Of a DNA stretch of 64,000 nt, positions 23,860-32,358 are shown one piece after another. Both the position numbers and the translations under genes were made by a program. Within the stretch, counting starts at the first letter, position 1. Each line of letters begins with the position of its first letter. Below the pieces are notes generated by a model. It was given only the letters and a program-made list of their open reading frames with translations. It did no database searches and had not been told where the DNA came from. The DNA is from Olsenella_K absiana (GTDB taxonomy: Bacteria; Actinomycetota; Coriobacteriia; Coriobacteriales; Atopobiaceae). Location of the stretch: assembly GCF_036408855.1 (NCBI RefSeq), contig NZ_JAZGJQ010000001.1, positions 248,001 through 312,000 on the forward strand, read 5' to 3'.

Positions 23860-25749
23860 ATGCACAGAGAATTCCTCATGGGCAACGAGGCAATAGGCCT
23901 CGGGGCCCTCGCAGCCGGCGTCGACGTCGTCGCGGGCTATCCGGGCACGCCGTCGACCGAGGTCATCGAGACCATCGCCCGCCGCAGGCAGGCGGGGACC
24001 TACGTCGAGTGGTCCGTCAACGAGAAGTCCGCGATGGAGGTGGCCGCAGGCGCCGCGTACTCCGGGGCCCGTGCGCTCGTCACCATGAAGCAGGTCGGCC
24101 TCAACGTGGCCGCGGACCCGCTCATGAGCCTGGAGTACGTGGGCGTCAAGGGCGGCATGGTCGTGGTTGTCGCGGACGACCCCGGCCCCATCTCGAGCCA
24201 GACCGAGCAGGACACGCGCACCTTCGGGATGTTCGCCAAGGTGCCGGTGCTCGACCCGTCCGGCGTCGCCGATGCCTACGCGATGGTCCAGGACGCCTTC
24301 GAGCTCTCCGAGCGCGAGCACACCCCGGTCATCCTGCGGCCGACCACGCGCGTCGACCACGGCTACGAGTCGATCGAGGTCATAGACCCAGGGGAGTGGC
24401 ACGAGACGCATCCCGAGGGCTTCGTGAAGGACTCGTCGCGCTGGGTGATCTTCCCGAGGCTCTCGACGGCCAACCACGCCCTCATCGAGGAGAGGAACGA
24501 GCGGCTCTCGCGCGAGCTGTCCGCCTACGCGGGCAACCTGCTCGAGCCCGGCGTGGGCTCGTGCGCCAGGCTCGGCGTCGCCACCCAGGGCGCGAGCCTC
24601 GGCTACGTGCGCGACCGCCTCGCCGAGCGCGCAGACGGCTCCTGCCCCAGGCTGCTGCGCGTCGCCACGCCGTTCCCCTTCCCCGAGGAGCTCGCCGTCC
24701 GCTTCCTCGAGGGCCTCGACGCGGTGCTGGTCGTGGAGGAGCTCGACCCCTACATCGAGCGCCAGCTCGTCTACGTCTGCGGGCGCCATGGGCTCCGGGT
24801 GCGGGTGCTGGGCAGGATGGGAGGCGCGGCGCTGCCGCGGTCGGGCGAGATGAGCCCGGAGGTCGTGGCCCGCTGCCTCGACGCCTTCCTGCCGCCGGTG
24901 GAGTCCGCGCCTGACGACGGCGCGCCGGGCGCCGACGGCCCGGGGCGCGAGGCCCTTCTCGCCCCGGGCGACGCGAAGGGGGACCTGGCGCCGCAGCTTC
25001 CCGTGAGGCCGCCGGTGCTCTGCGCGGGCTGCCCGCACCGGGCGAGCTTCTATGCCGTGAAGGTCGCCATGAGGGGGAGGAAGACGGTCTTCTGCGGGGA
25101 CATCGGCTGCTACACGCTGGGCAACGCGAAGCCGCTCGACATGTGCGACACCTGCCTGTGCATGGGCGCCGGCATCAACATCGCGCAGGGCGTGCGCCAC
25201 GTGGAGCCGGACACGCGCGCCTTCGCGTTCGTCGGCGACTCGACCTTCTTCGCGTCGGGGATCACCGGGGTCGTGAACGCCTTCTACAACCAGGCCGACC
25301 TCACGCTCGTCGTGCTCGACAACTCCACCACCGCGATGACCGGCCACCAGCCGCACCCCGGCATCGGCCGCACCGCGATGGGGGAGGTCGTTGAGCGGGT
25401 GAGCATCGAGCGCGTGCTCAGGGGTATAGGCCTCACCTGCGTCGAGACGGTCGACCCGCTCGACCAGGAACTCGCCGTCAGCACCGTGCGCCGGGTCTCG
25501 GAGGAGCCGGGCGTCAAGGCCATCATCTTCAGGTCGCCCTGCGTCGTGCTCGCCAGGCCGGCGGCGAGGAGCCGAGTGGACCTCGCGACCTGCATAGGGT
25601 GCCGGCGCTGCGTCGGCGAGCTCGGCTGCCCCGCGCTCTTCGTACGCCCCGACGGCAAGGTCCAGATCGACGAGACTCAGTGCACGGGCTGCACCCTCTG
25701 CGAGCAGGTCTGCCCCGTCGGCGCCATCTCGGGAGGGGAGCGGCTGTGA
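23860..25749 (+). CDS. iorA: Indolepyruvate ferredoxin oxidoreductase, alpha subunit
   Basis: A 629-residue thiamine-diphosphate enzyme that, with IorB, oxidatively decarboxylates aryl-pyruvates to aryl-acetyl-CoA and reduces ferredoxin. Domain order: pyrimidine-binding domain (Gly-Tyr-Pro-Gly-Thr-Pro-Ser-Thr-Glu 25-33, Asn-Glu-Lys-Ser-Ala-Met-Glu), a linker, a Cys-Ala-Gly-Cys-Pro-His-Arg segment (about 388-394), the TPP/Mg site Gly-Asp-Ile-Gly-Cys-Tyr and Gly-Asp-Ser-Thr-Phe-Phe, and two C-terminal 4Fe-4S motifs beginning CIGCRRC and CTGCTLC. The ATG at 23860 has GGGGAGGG upstream. Ends overlapping the iorB start. Confidence 0.94.
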   Translation: MHREFLMGNEAIGLGALAAGVDVVAGYPGTPSTEVIETIARRRQAGTYVEWSVNEKSAMEVAAGAAYSGARALVTMKQVGLNVAADPLMSLEYVGVKGGMVVVVADDPGPISSQTEQDTRTFGMFAKVPVLDPSGVADAYAMVQDAFELSEREHTPVILRPTTRVDHGYESIEVIDPGEWHETHPEGFVKDSSRWVIFPRLSTANHALIEERNERLSRELSAYAGNLLEPGVGSCARLGVATQGASLGYVRDRLAERADGSCPRLLRVATPFPFPEELAVRFLEGLDAVLVVEELDPYIERQLVYVCGRHGLRVRVLGRMGGAALPRSGEMSPEVVARCLDAFLPPVESAPDDGAPGADGPGREALLAPGDAKGDLAPQLPVRPPVLCAGCPHRASFYAVKVAMRGRKTVFCGDIGCYTLGNAKPLDMCDTCLCMGAGINIAQGVRHVEPDTRAFAFVGDSTFFASGITGVVNAFYNQADLTLVVLDNSTTAMTGHQPHPGIGRTAMGEVVERVSIERVLRGIGLTCVETVDPLDQELAVSTVRRVSEEPGVKAIIFRSPCVVLARPAARSRVDLATCIGCRRCVGELGCPALFVRPDGKVQIDETQCTGCTLCEQVCPVGAISGGERL

Positions 25750-26381
25750 GCGAGAACATCGTCCTGTGCGGCGTCGGCGGCCAGGGGACCGTCCTCGCCT
25801 CGAAGCTGATCGCCTCGGCCGCGATGGGGCGCGGCCTGCCCGTCAAGACGGCGGAGACGATCGGCATGGCCCAGCGCGGCGGCAGCGTCTTCAGCCACGT
25901 GCGGATCGGCGCCGACGCCGCGTCGCCCTTCGTCGCCCGGGGGACGGCGGACCTCGTCGTGGCCTTCGAGCCGGCGGAGGCGCTCCGCCAGCTGCCCTAC
26001 CTGCGCGCGGACGGCGCCATGGTGGTGAGCTCGCGGCCGGTGGTGCCCGTCACGGCGACCATCGGTGGGCCCGCCTATGACCTCGAGGCGATCATGTCCT
26101 ACCTGGCCGCACACGTGAGGCGCCTCACGGTGGTCGACGCCGACGCCGCCGTGGCAGACCTCGGGACGGCGAGGGTCATGAACGTGGTCCTCCTCGGCGC
26201 CGCCGTCAGCGCGGGCGCGACCGGGCTCACCGAGGGCGACCTGCGCGCGGCGGTGGGGGAGCGCGTCCCCGAGCGCTTCCGCGAGCTCAACGAGCGCGCC
26301 CTCGGCTGGGCGGCCGCGCACGGCGCGGGCGAGACCACGGCGGGGCCTGCGCGCGGCGCGGGTCCGGCGCGGGACGATTAG
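25746..26381 (+). CDS. iorB: Indolepyruvate ferredoxin oxidoreductase, beta subunit
   Basis: A 211-residue gamma-domain type subunit: Gly-Val-Gly-Gly-Gln-Gly-Thr-Val-Leu-Ala-Ser-Lys (9-20) binds CoA/nucleotide and Glu-Thr-Ile-Gly-Met-Ala-Gln-Arg-Gly-Gly-Ser-Val-Phe-Ser-His (about 37-51) is the family signature. A GTG start overlaps the iorA stop (GTGA), so the two subunits are coupled. The Ala/Gly-rich tail of about 20 residues is not part of the fold. Confidence 0.93.
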   Translation: MSENIVLCGVGGQGTVLASKLIASAAMGRGLPVKTAETIGMAQRGGSVFSHVRIGADAASPFVARGTADLVVAFEPAEALRQLPYLRADGAMVVSSRPVVPVTATIGGPAYDLEAIMSYLAAHVRRLTVVDADAAVADLGTARVMNVVLLGAAVSAGATGLTEGDLRAAVGERVPERFRELNERALGWAAAHGAGETTAGPARGAGPARDD

Positions 26382-26407
26382 AACAAGACGCGAGGTTAGG
26401 AAGGCCC

Positions 26408-27643
26408 ATGCAGATCTCCGACCGACAGCTCGACCTCGTCAACAGGCAGATCGAGCGCCTGCGCAAGTCCGACAACTTCTACGGCAGGCGCCTCAAGGAG
26501 GCGGGCGTCACCGGCGTCTCCTCCGCGGAGGAGTTCTGCCGCCTGCCCTTCTCGGAGAAGGCCGACCTGCGCGCGGCCTACCCGCTGGGGCTCATGGCGG
26601 TGCCGGAGGACGAGATCGTGCGCATCCACTCGAGCTCGGGCACCACGGGCACGCCCGTGATCATCCCCTACACGCAGAAGGACGTCGACGACTGGGCCAC
26701 GCAGTTCGCCCGCTGCCTTGAGATGGCGGGCGTCACCCGCCAGGACCGCGTGCAGATCACCGTCGGCTACGGCCTCTGGACGGCGGGGGTCGGCTTCCAG
26801 GCCGGCGTCGAGAGGCTCGGGGCCATGGCGGTCCCGATGGGTCCCGGCAACACCGAGAAGCAGCTCAAGTTCATGTGCGACATGGAGACCACGGTCCTGT
26901 GCGCCACCTCGAGCTACGCGCTCCTTCTCGCCGAGGAGGTCGAGAAGCGCGGGATGCAGGACCAGATACACCTCAGGCGCGGGGTCATCGGCTCCGAGCG
27001 CTGGGGGCAGAAGATGCGCTCGCGCATCGAGGGGCTCCTCGGAATCGAGCTGTACGACATCTACGGCCTGACCGAGGTCTACGGGCCCGGCACGGGCATC
27101 AGCTGCAGGTGCGGCTGCGGCATCCACACCTGGGACGACTTCAACTACCTCGAGATCGTGGACCCCAAGACCGGAGAGCCCGTGCCCGACGGCGAGTGGG
27201 GCGAGGTCGTCTACACGACGCTCGTGAAGGAGGGCGCGCCGCTGATCCGCTTCCGCACGCACGACATCAGCCGGATCATCCCCGGCCCGTGCCCCTGCGG
27301 GGACCCGCACCCGCGCATCGACCAGATCCAGGGCCGCTCGGACGACATGATGAAGATCAAGGGCGTCAACGTCTTCCCGCGGCAGATCGAGGAGGTGCTC
27401 CAGAGGTTCCCCCAGCTCTCGAGCGAGTACCAGATCCGCATCAGTCACCTCGACGGGCGCGACACCATGCGCATCTACGTCGAGACGGACGGCACGCAGA
27501 ACTTCCTGGAGCTCGGCGACGAGGTCGCGCACGAGGTCAAGAGCCGGATCGGGTTCACGCCGATCGTCAAGGTCGTCGAGATGGGCCTCCTGCCGAGGAG
27601 CGAGAAGAAGACCAGGCGCGTGTACGACGAGCGCTACGAGTAG
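26408..27643 (+). CDS. paaK: Phenylacetate-CoA ligase family protein (first copy)
   Basis: A 411-residue AMP-forming adenylate ligase. The P-loop Ser-Ser-Ser-Gly-Thr-Thr-Gly-Thr-Pro (about 76-84), Tyr-Gly-Leu-Thr-Glu (about 218-222), a Cys-Arg-Cys-Gly-Cys-Gly zinc-like segment and Gly-Arg-Ser-Asp-Asp-Met-Met-Lys-Ile-Lys-Gly-Val-Asn-Val-Phe-Pro are typical of PaaK. The reaction joins phenylacetate or indoleacetate with CoA and ATP. Next to iorAB it may run toward free aryl-acetate for ATP-linked energy gain or activate aryl-acids; direction cannot be told. GTTAGGAAGGCCC precedes the ATG. Last gene of the rnf-ior region. Confidence 0.9.
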   Translation: MQISDRQLDLVNRQIERLRKSDNFYGRRLKEAGVTGVSSAEEFCRLPFSEKADLRAAYPLGLMAVPEDEIVRIHSSSGTTGTPVIIPYTQKDVDDWATQFARCLEMAGVTRQDRVQITVGYGLWTAGVGFQAGVERLGAMAVPMGPGNTEKQLKFMCDMETTVLCATSSYALLLAEEVEKRGMQDQIHLRRGVIGSERWGQKMRSRIEGLLGIELYDIYGLTEVYGPGTGISCRCGCGIHTWDDFNYLEIVDPKTGEPVPDGEWGEVVYTTLVKEGAPLIRFRTHDISRIIPGPCPCGDPHPRIDQIQGRSDDMMKIKGVNVFPRQIEEVLQRFPQLSSEYQIRISHLDGRDTMRIYVETDGTQNFLELGDEVAHEVKSRIGFTPIVKVVEMGLLPRSEKKTRRVYDERYE

Positions 27644-27675
27644 GGGCGCGCCGTCGGCCACGGCTCTGGCGGGAA

Positions 27676-27694
27676 GGCCGGGTCGTGTCCGGCC
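27676..27694. terminator. Short hairpin after paaK
   Basis: GGCCGG-N7-CCGGCC lies 33 bp past the paaK stop and 21 bp before the end of the converging DUF554 gene. Weak terminator candidate without U tract. Confidence 0.35.
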
Positions 27695-27714
27695 CGGCGC
27701 AGGGGTGCGGTCGC

Positions 27715-28437
27715 CTAGCCCAGCAGGTTGGCCCACGCGACGGCGACCACGAGCGCCGGCAGCATGTTCGCGACGCGGATCTTGCGGTCGAACAGCAGGT
27801 TCACGCCGACGCAGAAGATCAGCATGTTGCCGACGAGCGAGAGGTCCGCGAGCGCAGCGGTGGTCATGACGGGGCGCACGAGGCCGCTGAGCAGCTCGAT
27901 CGCACCCTGGAACAGGCCGACCGGCACGGCCGCGAAGATGCAGCCCCTGCCCATCGACGCCGCCATCACCATAACGATCACCAGGTCGAGTGCCATCTTG
28001 GCGAGAAGGACGCTCGGGTCGTGCAAGAGGGCGTCCTGGATGGAGCCGACGACGGCCATGGCGCCGACGCAGACCGTGAGCGACGCCGACACGAAGGCGT
28101 CCACGAACTCGCCGTCGCCCCCGTTGCCCGTCCGGTCGCGCAGCCAGGTGCCGAAGCGCTCCACGAGACCGTCGAGGTCGAGCAGCTCGCCCGCCGTCGA
28201 GCCCAGCACGAGGGAGACGATGGCCATCCACGTGCCCGTCGTGGCGAGACCGCCGTCCGGACCGACGACGAGCATGCGCTGCAGCGTGCCGGAGACTCCG
28301 ACGAAGACCACGAGCACGCCCATCACGACCATGAGGGTCTCGCGAAGGCGCGGTGTGATCCAGCGCGACGCGAGCACGCCGAGGCAGCCGCCCACGGCGA
28401 CGCCCGCCACGTTCGCTATCGTCCCCACACCCGGCAT
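27715..28437 (-). CDS. DUF554 membrane protein (YdfK/YqgA type)
   Basis: A 240-residue membrane protein with about seven hydrophobic spans and the DUF554 features: an N-terminal Gly-Thr-Ile-x-Asn segment, Gly-Ser-Thr-Ala-Gly-Glu-Leu-Leu-Asp-Leu-Asp (about 79-89), Ala-Ser-Leu-x-x-Cys-Val-Gly-Ala-Met-Ala-Val-Val-Gly-Ser-Ile and Ala-Ser-Met-Gly-Arg-Gly-Cys. Function is unknown; transport is a guess from topology. I took the ATG at 28437, after GGAGGG, because the longer frame upstream is low complexity. Single gene. Confidence 0.85.
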   Translation of the reverse strand: MPGVGTIANVAGVAVGGCLGVLASRWITPRLRETLMVVMGVLVVFVGVSGTLQRMLVVGPDGGLATTGTWMAIVSLVLGSTAGELLDLDGLVERFGTWLRDRTGNGGDGEFVDAFVSASLTVCVGAMAVVGSIQDALLHDPSVLLAKMALDLVIVMVMAASMGRGCIFAAVPVGLFQGAIELLSGLVRPVMTTAALADLSLVGNMLIFCVGVNLLFDRKIRVANMLPALVVAVAWANLLG

Positions 28438-28810
28438 GGCACCCTCCGTCCCTCGTTGCCTCGGGCCCGACGTCCTTCTCGCCCGCGGCTCTCGCGCGCG
28501 GCTTATCGTCTGCGGCAGGTCGAGATGGTACAGCTTCGGGAGACGACGCACCGCCTGCTCGGGCGCGGCGTTTCGATACGGCAACGGACGCCGGGACGCC
28601 AGGCACCGCGGACGTCGGGTGGCCGGGCGCAGGGCACCGCGGACGTCGGGCCGCCGGCACCGGACCGTCGCGGGCGCCGGTCCTTCTCGCACGGAGGCCT
28701 AAAGACATCTAAGCGGCTATGCATGAGATTTTCTCTTGACGACGCATAGAGGTTATCTGACCGGGTACAAGGAAATCTGTTCACGTCGTACAGAAGGGAA
28801 GCGCTGCCTG
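28438..28810. other. Divergent intergenic region with a direct repeat
   Basis: 370 bp between the DUF554 gene and htpG. It holds the 18-bp direct repeat GGCACCGCGGACGTCGGG (28602-28619 and 28633-28650). The 90 bp before htpG are lower in GC and contain TTGACG at 28736-28741, but no matching -10 at normal spacing; neither a CIRCE nor a HAIR element is evident. Confidence 0.5.
28602..28650. repeat. 18-bp direct repeat, two copies
   Basis: GGCACCGCGGACGTCGGG occurs at 28602-28619 and 28633-28650, period 31 bp, in noncoding DNA upstream of DUF554. Confidence 0.8.
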
Positions 28811-30778
28811 ATGAAGCAGTTCAAGACCGAGAGCAAGAAGCTGCTCGACCTCATGATCAACTCGATCTACACCAACAAGGAGATCTTCCTGAGGGAGCTC
28901 ATCTCGAACGCGTCGGACGCCATCGACAAGCTGAGCTTCGAGAGCCTCACCAACCCCGACATCAAGGTCGACCAGGCCGCGCTCGCGATCCGCCTGTCCT
29001 TCGACAAGGACGCGCGCACGATCACCGTCTCGGACGACGGCATCGGCATGACCGAGGAGGAGCTCGACAAGAACCTCGGCACCATCGCGCACTCCGGCTC
29101 GGAGCAGTTCAAGGAGGAGAACGCCGAGCACCAGGGCGATGACATGGACATCATCGGCCAGTTCGGCGTCGGGTTCTACTCCGCGTTCATGGTGGCGGAC
29201 AAGGTCCGTGTCGTGAGTCGCGCCTTCGGCGCCGACCAGGCCTTCGCCTGGGAGTCCGACGGCGTCAAGGGCTACACCATCGAGCCCGCGGCCGAGGGCG
29301 AGCGCTCCGGAGCCGACGACCACGGCACCGACGTGATTCTCTACCTGCGCAAGAGCACGGACGCCGATGACACCGACCGCTTCCTCTCCGAGTGGGGGCT
29401 GCGCGACCTCGTCAGGAAGTACTCCAACTACGTGCGTCACCCGATCACGATGATGGTGACCAAGAGCCGCCAGAAGCCCAAGCCGGCCGACGCGGGCGAC
29501 GACTACAAGCCCGAGTATGAGGACTACCAGGAGCTCGAGACGCTGAACTCCATGACGCCGATCTGGAAGAAGCGCTCCGGCGACGTGGAGCAGAAGGACT
29601 ACGACGAGTTCTACAAGTCCACCTTCCACGACTTCGCCGACCCCCTGCGCACGATCAGCTTCCACGCCGAGGGCACGCTCTCCTATGACGCGCTGCTCTT
29701 CATCCCCAGCCAGGCGCCGTTCGACCTCTACAGCAAGGACTACGAGAAGGGCCTCGCGCTCTACACCAGCAACGTCCTCATCCAGGAGAAATGCGCCGAC
29801 CTGCTGCCCGACTACTACAACTTCGTGCGCGGCATCGTGGACTCCCCGGACGTGAAGCTCAACATCTCGCGCGAGACGCTCCAGCAGAACGCGCAGCTGC
29901 GCGCCATCGCCCGCCGCGTCGAGAAGAAGGTCACCTCCGAGCTCGAGGACATGCGCGATAAGGACCGCGAGTCGTTTGAGAAGTTCTTCGAGAACTTCGG
30001 GCGCGGCCTCAAGTTCGGCATCTACAGCTCGTATGGCTCCAAGGCCTCCGAGCTCGCCGACCTGCTGCTGTTCTGGTCCGCGAAGAACCAGAGCATGGTG
30101 ACGCTCAAGGAGTACGTGGACTCGATGGCCGACGGCCAGGACAAGGTCTACTACGCCTCGGGCGAGTCGCGCGAGCTCGTCGAGCAGACGCCCGCGGTCA
30201 AGGGCGCGCTGGCGCACGGCTACGACGTGCTCGTATGCACCGAGGACGTGGACGAGTTCATGTTCCAGTTCATGCGCAGCTACCACGTCGACGCCGTCGC
30301 CGGCGACTCCGAGCACAAGGGGAGTGAGGCGCGCGACGTCGAGCTGGCCAACGTCGCGGACGCGAACCTCGACCTCGCGACGGAGGACGAGAAGAAGGAG
30401 GCCGAGAGGCTCAACGACGAGAACAAGGACCTCTTCGCGGCGATTAAGGAGTCCTTGGACGACAAGGTGACCGACGTCAAGGTCTCCGCCAGCCTCGACG
30501 CGGACACGCCCGCGACGGTCTCGGCCGCCGGTCCCGTCTCGCTCGACATGGAGCGCCGCCTGCAGGGCCAGCCGGGCATGGGCGACGCCCCCAAGGCCGA
30601 GCGCGTGCTCATGCTCAACCCCAAGCACCCCGTCTTCGGCAAGCTGCAGGCGGCGAAGGACGACGCCGACAGGCTCAAGCTCTACGGGCACATCCTGTAC
30701 GACCAGGCGCTTCTCGTCGAGGGGCTGCCGATCGACGACCCCGTCGAGTTCGCGAAGGACGTCACGCAGCTCATGTAG
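28811..30778 (+). CDS. htpG: Chaperone HtpG (Hsp90)
   Basis: A 655-residue Hsp90 homologue, close to the usual bacterial length. The N-terminal ATPase domain shows Glu-Leu-Ile-Ser-Asn-Ala-Ser-Asp-Ala (about 27-35), Asp-Asp-Gly-Ile-Gly-Met and Gly-Gln-Phe-Gly-Val-Gly-Phe-Tyr-Ser; the middle domain has Ser-Arg-Glu-Thr-Leu-Gln-Gln-Asn, and a C-terminal dimerisation domain follows. The ATG at 28811 gives the canonical MKQFKTESKKLLDLM start; an in-frame start 25 codons upstream adds no family sequence. Cytoplasmic folding and stress protein. Monocistronic. Confidence 0.96.
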   Translation: MKQFKTESKKLLDLMINSIYTNKEIFLRELISNASDAIDKLSFESLTNPDIKVDQAALAIRLSFDKDARTITVSDDGIGMTEEELDKNLGTIAHSGSEQFKEENAEHQGDDMDIIGQFGVGFYSAFMVADKVRVVSRAFGADQAFAWESDGVKGYTIEPAAEGERSGADDHGTDVILYLRKSTDADDTDRFLSEWGLRDLVRKYSNYVRHPITMMVTKSRQKPKPADAGDDYKPEYEDYQELETLNSMTPIWKKRSGDVEQKDYDEFYKSTFHDFADPLRTISFHAEGTLSYDALLFIPSQAPFDLYSKDYEKGLALYTSNVLIQEKCADLLPDYYNFVRGIVDSPDVKLNISRETLQQNAQLRAIARRVEKKVTSELEDMRDKDRESFEKFFENFGRGLKFGIYSSYGSKASELADLLLFWSAKNQSMVTLKEYVDSMADGQDKVYYASGESRELVEQTPAVKGALAHGYDVLVCTEDVDEFMFQFMRSYHVDAVAGDSEHKGSEARDVELANVADANLDLATEDEKKEAERLNDENKDLFAAIKESLDDKVTDVKVSASLDADTPATVSAAGPVSLDMERRLQGQPGMGDAPKAERVLMLNPKHPVFGKLQAAKDDADRLKLYGHILYDQALLVEGLPIDDPVEFAKDVTQLM

Positions 30779-30782
30779 CCAC

Positions 30783-30799
30783 CGGGCGGCGTCCGCCCG
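30783..30799 (+). terminator. Tight hairpin after htpG
   Basis: CGGGCGG-CGT-CCGCCCG, 5 bp past the htpG stop codon; three-base loop, no U tract. Converging HAD gene ends at 30861. Confidence 0.4.
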
Positions 30800-30860
30800 T
30801 CACGCCCGGCACCGGGAGCCGCCATCCGGCGTGCTCCCAGGTGTCGGGCGGTTCGCGTGG

Positions 30861-31559
30861 CTAGCGCTCGGGCCAAGTCCGGTCGATGAGGTCGCGTACC
30901 GCGAGGAGGTCGGTGCAGACGGCGAAGGCCTTCTCCCTGATCTCTGGCGTAGGGGCGACCTGGTCTGGGACCATGATCGGCACGAAGCCACCTGCATGCG
31001 CCGCGGTGATGCCCGCAGGGGCGTCCTCGAGCACGATGGTCTTCTCGGGCTGCACCCCCAACTGGCCTGCGGCAAGCAGGAAGACGTCGGGTGCCGGCTT
31101 GGGGTGCTCGAGGTTTTGGCCGCTGACGATTGTTGCGAAGTGCTCGCGCAGGCCGAGCCTCTCGAGCTGGGCGATGATCCTGTCGATTCCGCCGGAGCTG
31201 GCGACCGCCGTCGGGATGCCTCTCTTCTCCAGGTAGGCGAGAATCTCGTCGAGCCCCGGCTTCTTGGTGGCCTCCCTGAGGGTGAGCTCGCTGCCGACCT
31301 CGTCGAGCCGTCGGAAGATGGCGAGGGCGTCGACGCCATTCCCGAGGTACCGCTCGATTTGCTCGGCAGTGGAGCTTCCGGCCGTACCGCGGCAGGCGTC
31401 CGGAAGCCCCTCGGGGACCTCATGGATGCCGAACTCCTCGAGCGTCGGCGCCCAGGCTCTGGTCCAGATTGGTTCGGTGTCGACCATCAGGCCGTCCATG
31501 TCGAAGATGACGCCGTCGAGGACGGGTGCAGGTGAGGTCTGGTCAGTGGCTTCGGGCAT
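30861..31559 (-). CDS. HAD-superfamily phosphatase (beta-phosphoglucomutase-like)
   Basis: A 232-residue HAD hydrolase of the cap-C1 type. Motif I Asp-Met-Asp-Gly-Leu-Met-Val-Asp-Thr-Glu (about 20-29), motif II Ala-Ser-Ser-Gly-Gly, Lys-Pro-Ala-Pro-Asp-Val-Phe (motif III Lys) and motif IV Val-Leu-Glu-Asp-Ala are all present. Asp-x-Asp-Gly-Leu with the downstream Asp-Thr-Glu-Pro is common to sugar-phosphate phosphatases and phosphoglucomutases. The substrate is not predictable. AAGGAG precedes the ATG at 31559. Single gene at the edge of the low-GC accessory stretch. Confidence 0.88.
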   Translation of the reverse strand: MPEATDQTSPAPVLDGVIFDMDGLMVDTEPIWTRAWAPTLEEFGIHEVPEGLPDACRGTAGSSTAEQIERYLGNGVDALAIFRRLDEVGSELTLREATKKPGLDEILAYLEKRGIPTAVASSGGIDRIIAQLERLGLREHFATIVSGQNLEHPKPAPDVFLLAAGQLGVQPEKTIVLEDAPAGITAAHAGGFVPIMVPDQVAPTPEIREKAFAVCTDLLAVRDLIDRTWPER

Positions 31560-31702
31560 GGGCTGTTCTCCTTGTGGTCGGTCTCGCGACGAGGCGGGCG
31601 GGCGCTGCGGGCTTGGCGGCAGGGGCTTCGGGCACGGCCGCCGGGTGGTGTCGGGGCTTCCTGGCGGGCTATTTCACTTCGCCGGGACGCCCGACGTCCG
31701 GT

Positions 31703-31778
31703 CGCAGCTGGGACGCCCGATCGCGGCTGGGACGCCCGGTCGCAGCTGGGACGTCCGGTCGCAGCTGGGACGTCCCCC
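31703..31778. repeat. Tandem repeat, four units of 19 bp
   Basis: Units start CGC(A/G)GCTGGGACG(C/T)CC and occupy 31703-31721, 31722-31740, 31741-31759 and 31760-31778. There are no spacers between units, so it is a minisatellite rather than a CRISPR. Confidence 0.85.
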
Positions 31779-32025
31779 GGAAAGCCCCTCCTCCATCGGG
31801 GTGATTCTAGCATTGCCCGCAAGGTGCCTACGATTCGCCGGGCGTCATGAAGCGGGGTCTCTCGGACCGAGGCTCGTGGCACGTCTTCGGAGGCCAACCG
31901 GGCAGCGATCCGGCGATACGGTGAGATTCCGATTGCTTCGAACCGCTCAGATCAGGCCAAGACGAACGATATCTCTCCATAGACGAGTGTTGCGGTATGT
32001 GGGCCGCCCGATGCGACGCAAACTG

Positions 32026-32075
32026 TAGTTTGCAACCGGCCGCAGTTGGCAACCGGCTGCAGTTGGCAACCGACC
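32026..32075. repeat. Tandem repeat, three units of 16-17 bp
   Basis: GTAGTTTGCAACCGGC, GCAGTTGGCAACCGGCT and GCAGTTGGCAACCGACC at 32026-32041, 32042-32058 and 32059-32075. Confidence 0.8.
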
Positions 32076-32217
32076 CTCTTGAGGCCAGACTATCTTGATG
32101 TCTTGTGAGCGGAGTCGTCCTGTTATTCCTGCTCGAAGCCGAAGATGAATGCCCGCAGATGTCGCATGCACTTGTTACGTTGTCGTGATGTCCGCATCGC
32201 CGTGATGGCTGCACGCA

Positions 32218-32233
32218 GTGGCGCTGGCGCCAC
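32218..32233. repeat. 7-bp inverted repeat
   Basis: GTGGCGC-TG-GCGCCAC, perfect, in the noncoding stretch upstream of the HAD gene and 125 bp past the end of the nuclease-like gene. Confidence 0.6.
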
Positions 32234-32358
32234 CGTGATGGCCGCGCCGCAGTGGTGCCAGCCCGTGGAGTCGGGGCGGTGGTCGCCCAGGCAAGCCTAG
32301 CTCAGATTCACATCGGCTAGCCGGGCTTCATGGACCGCGCTCGTCTGTCGGCGGCGTG

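Larger units (their letters stand above)
31560..32358. other. Repeat-rich noncoding stretch
   Basis: About 800 bp without a supportable gene and lower in GC than its surroundings. It contains two tandem repeat arrays (31703-31778 and 32026-32075), the dyad CAAACT-GT-AGTTTG (32020-32033), and a 7-bp inverted repeat (32218-32233) inside two imperfect copies of a segment of about 33 bp. Open frames across it have no ribosome sites or domain features. Confidence 0.6.

Noticed and set aside
28736..28758. A sigma-70 promoter for htpG (TTGACG with TTATCT)
   Set aside because: The two hexamers are only 11 bp apart, too close for a standard promoter.
31703..31778. Possible CRISPR array
   Set aside because: Units are 19 bp with no spacers and there are no cas genes; it is a simple tandem repeat.
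31828..32214. A 128-codon minus-strand gene in the repeat-rich stretch
   Set aside because: It spans the tandem repeat array, lacks a ribosome site and has no domain-like pattern.
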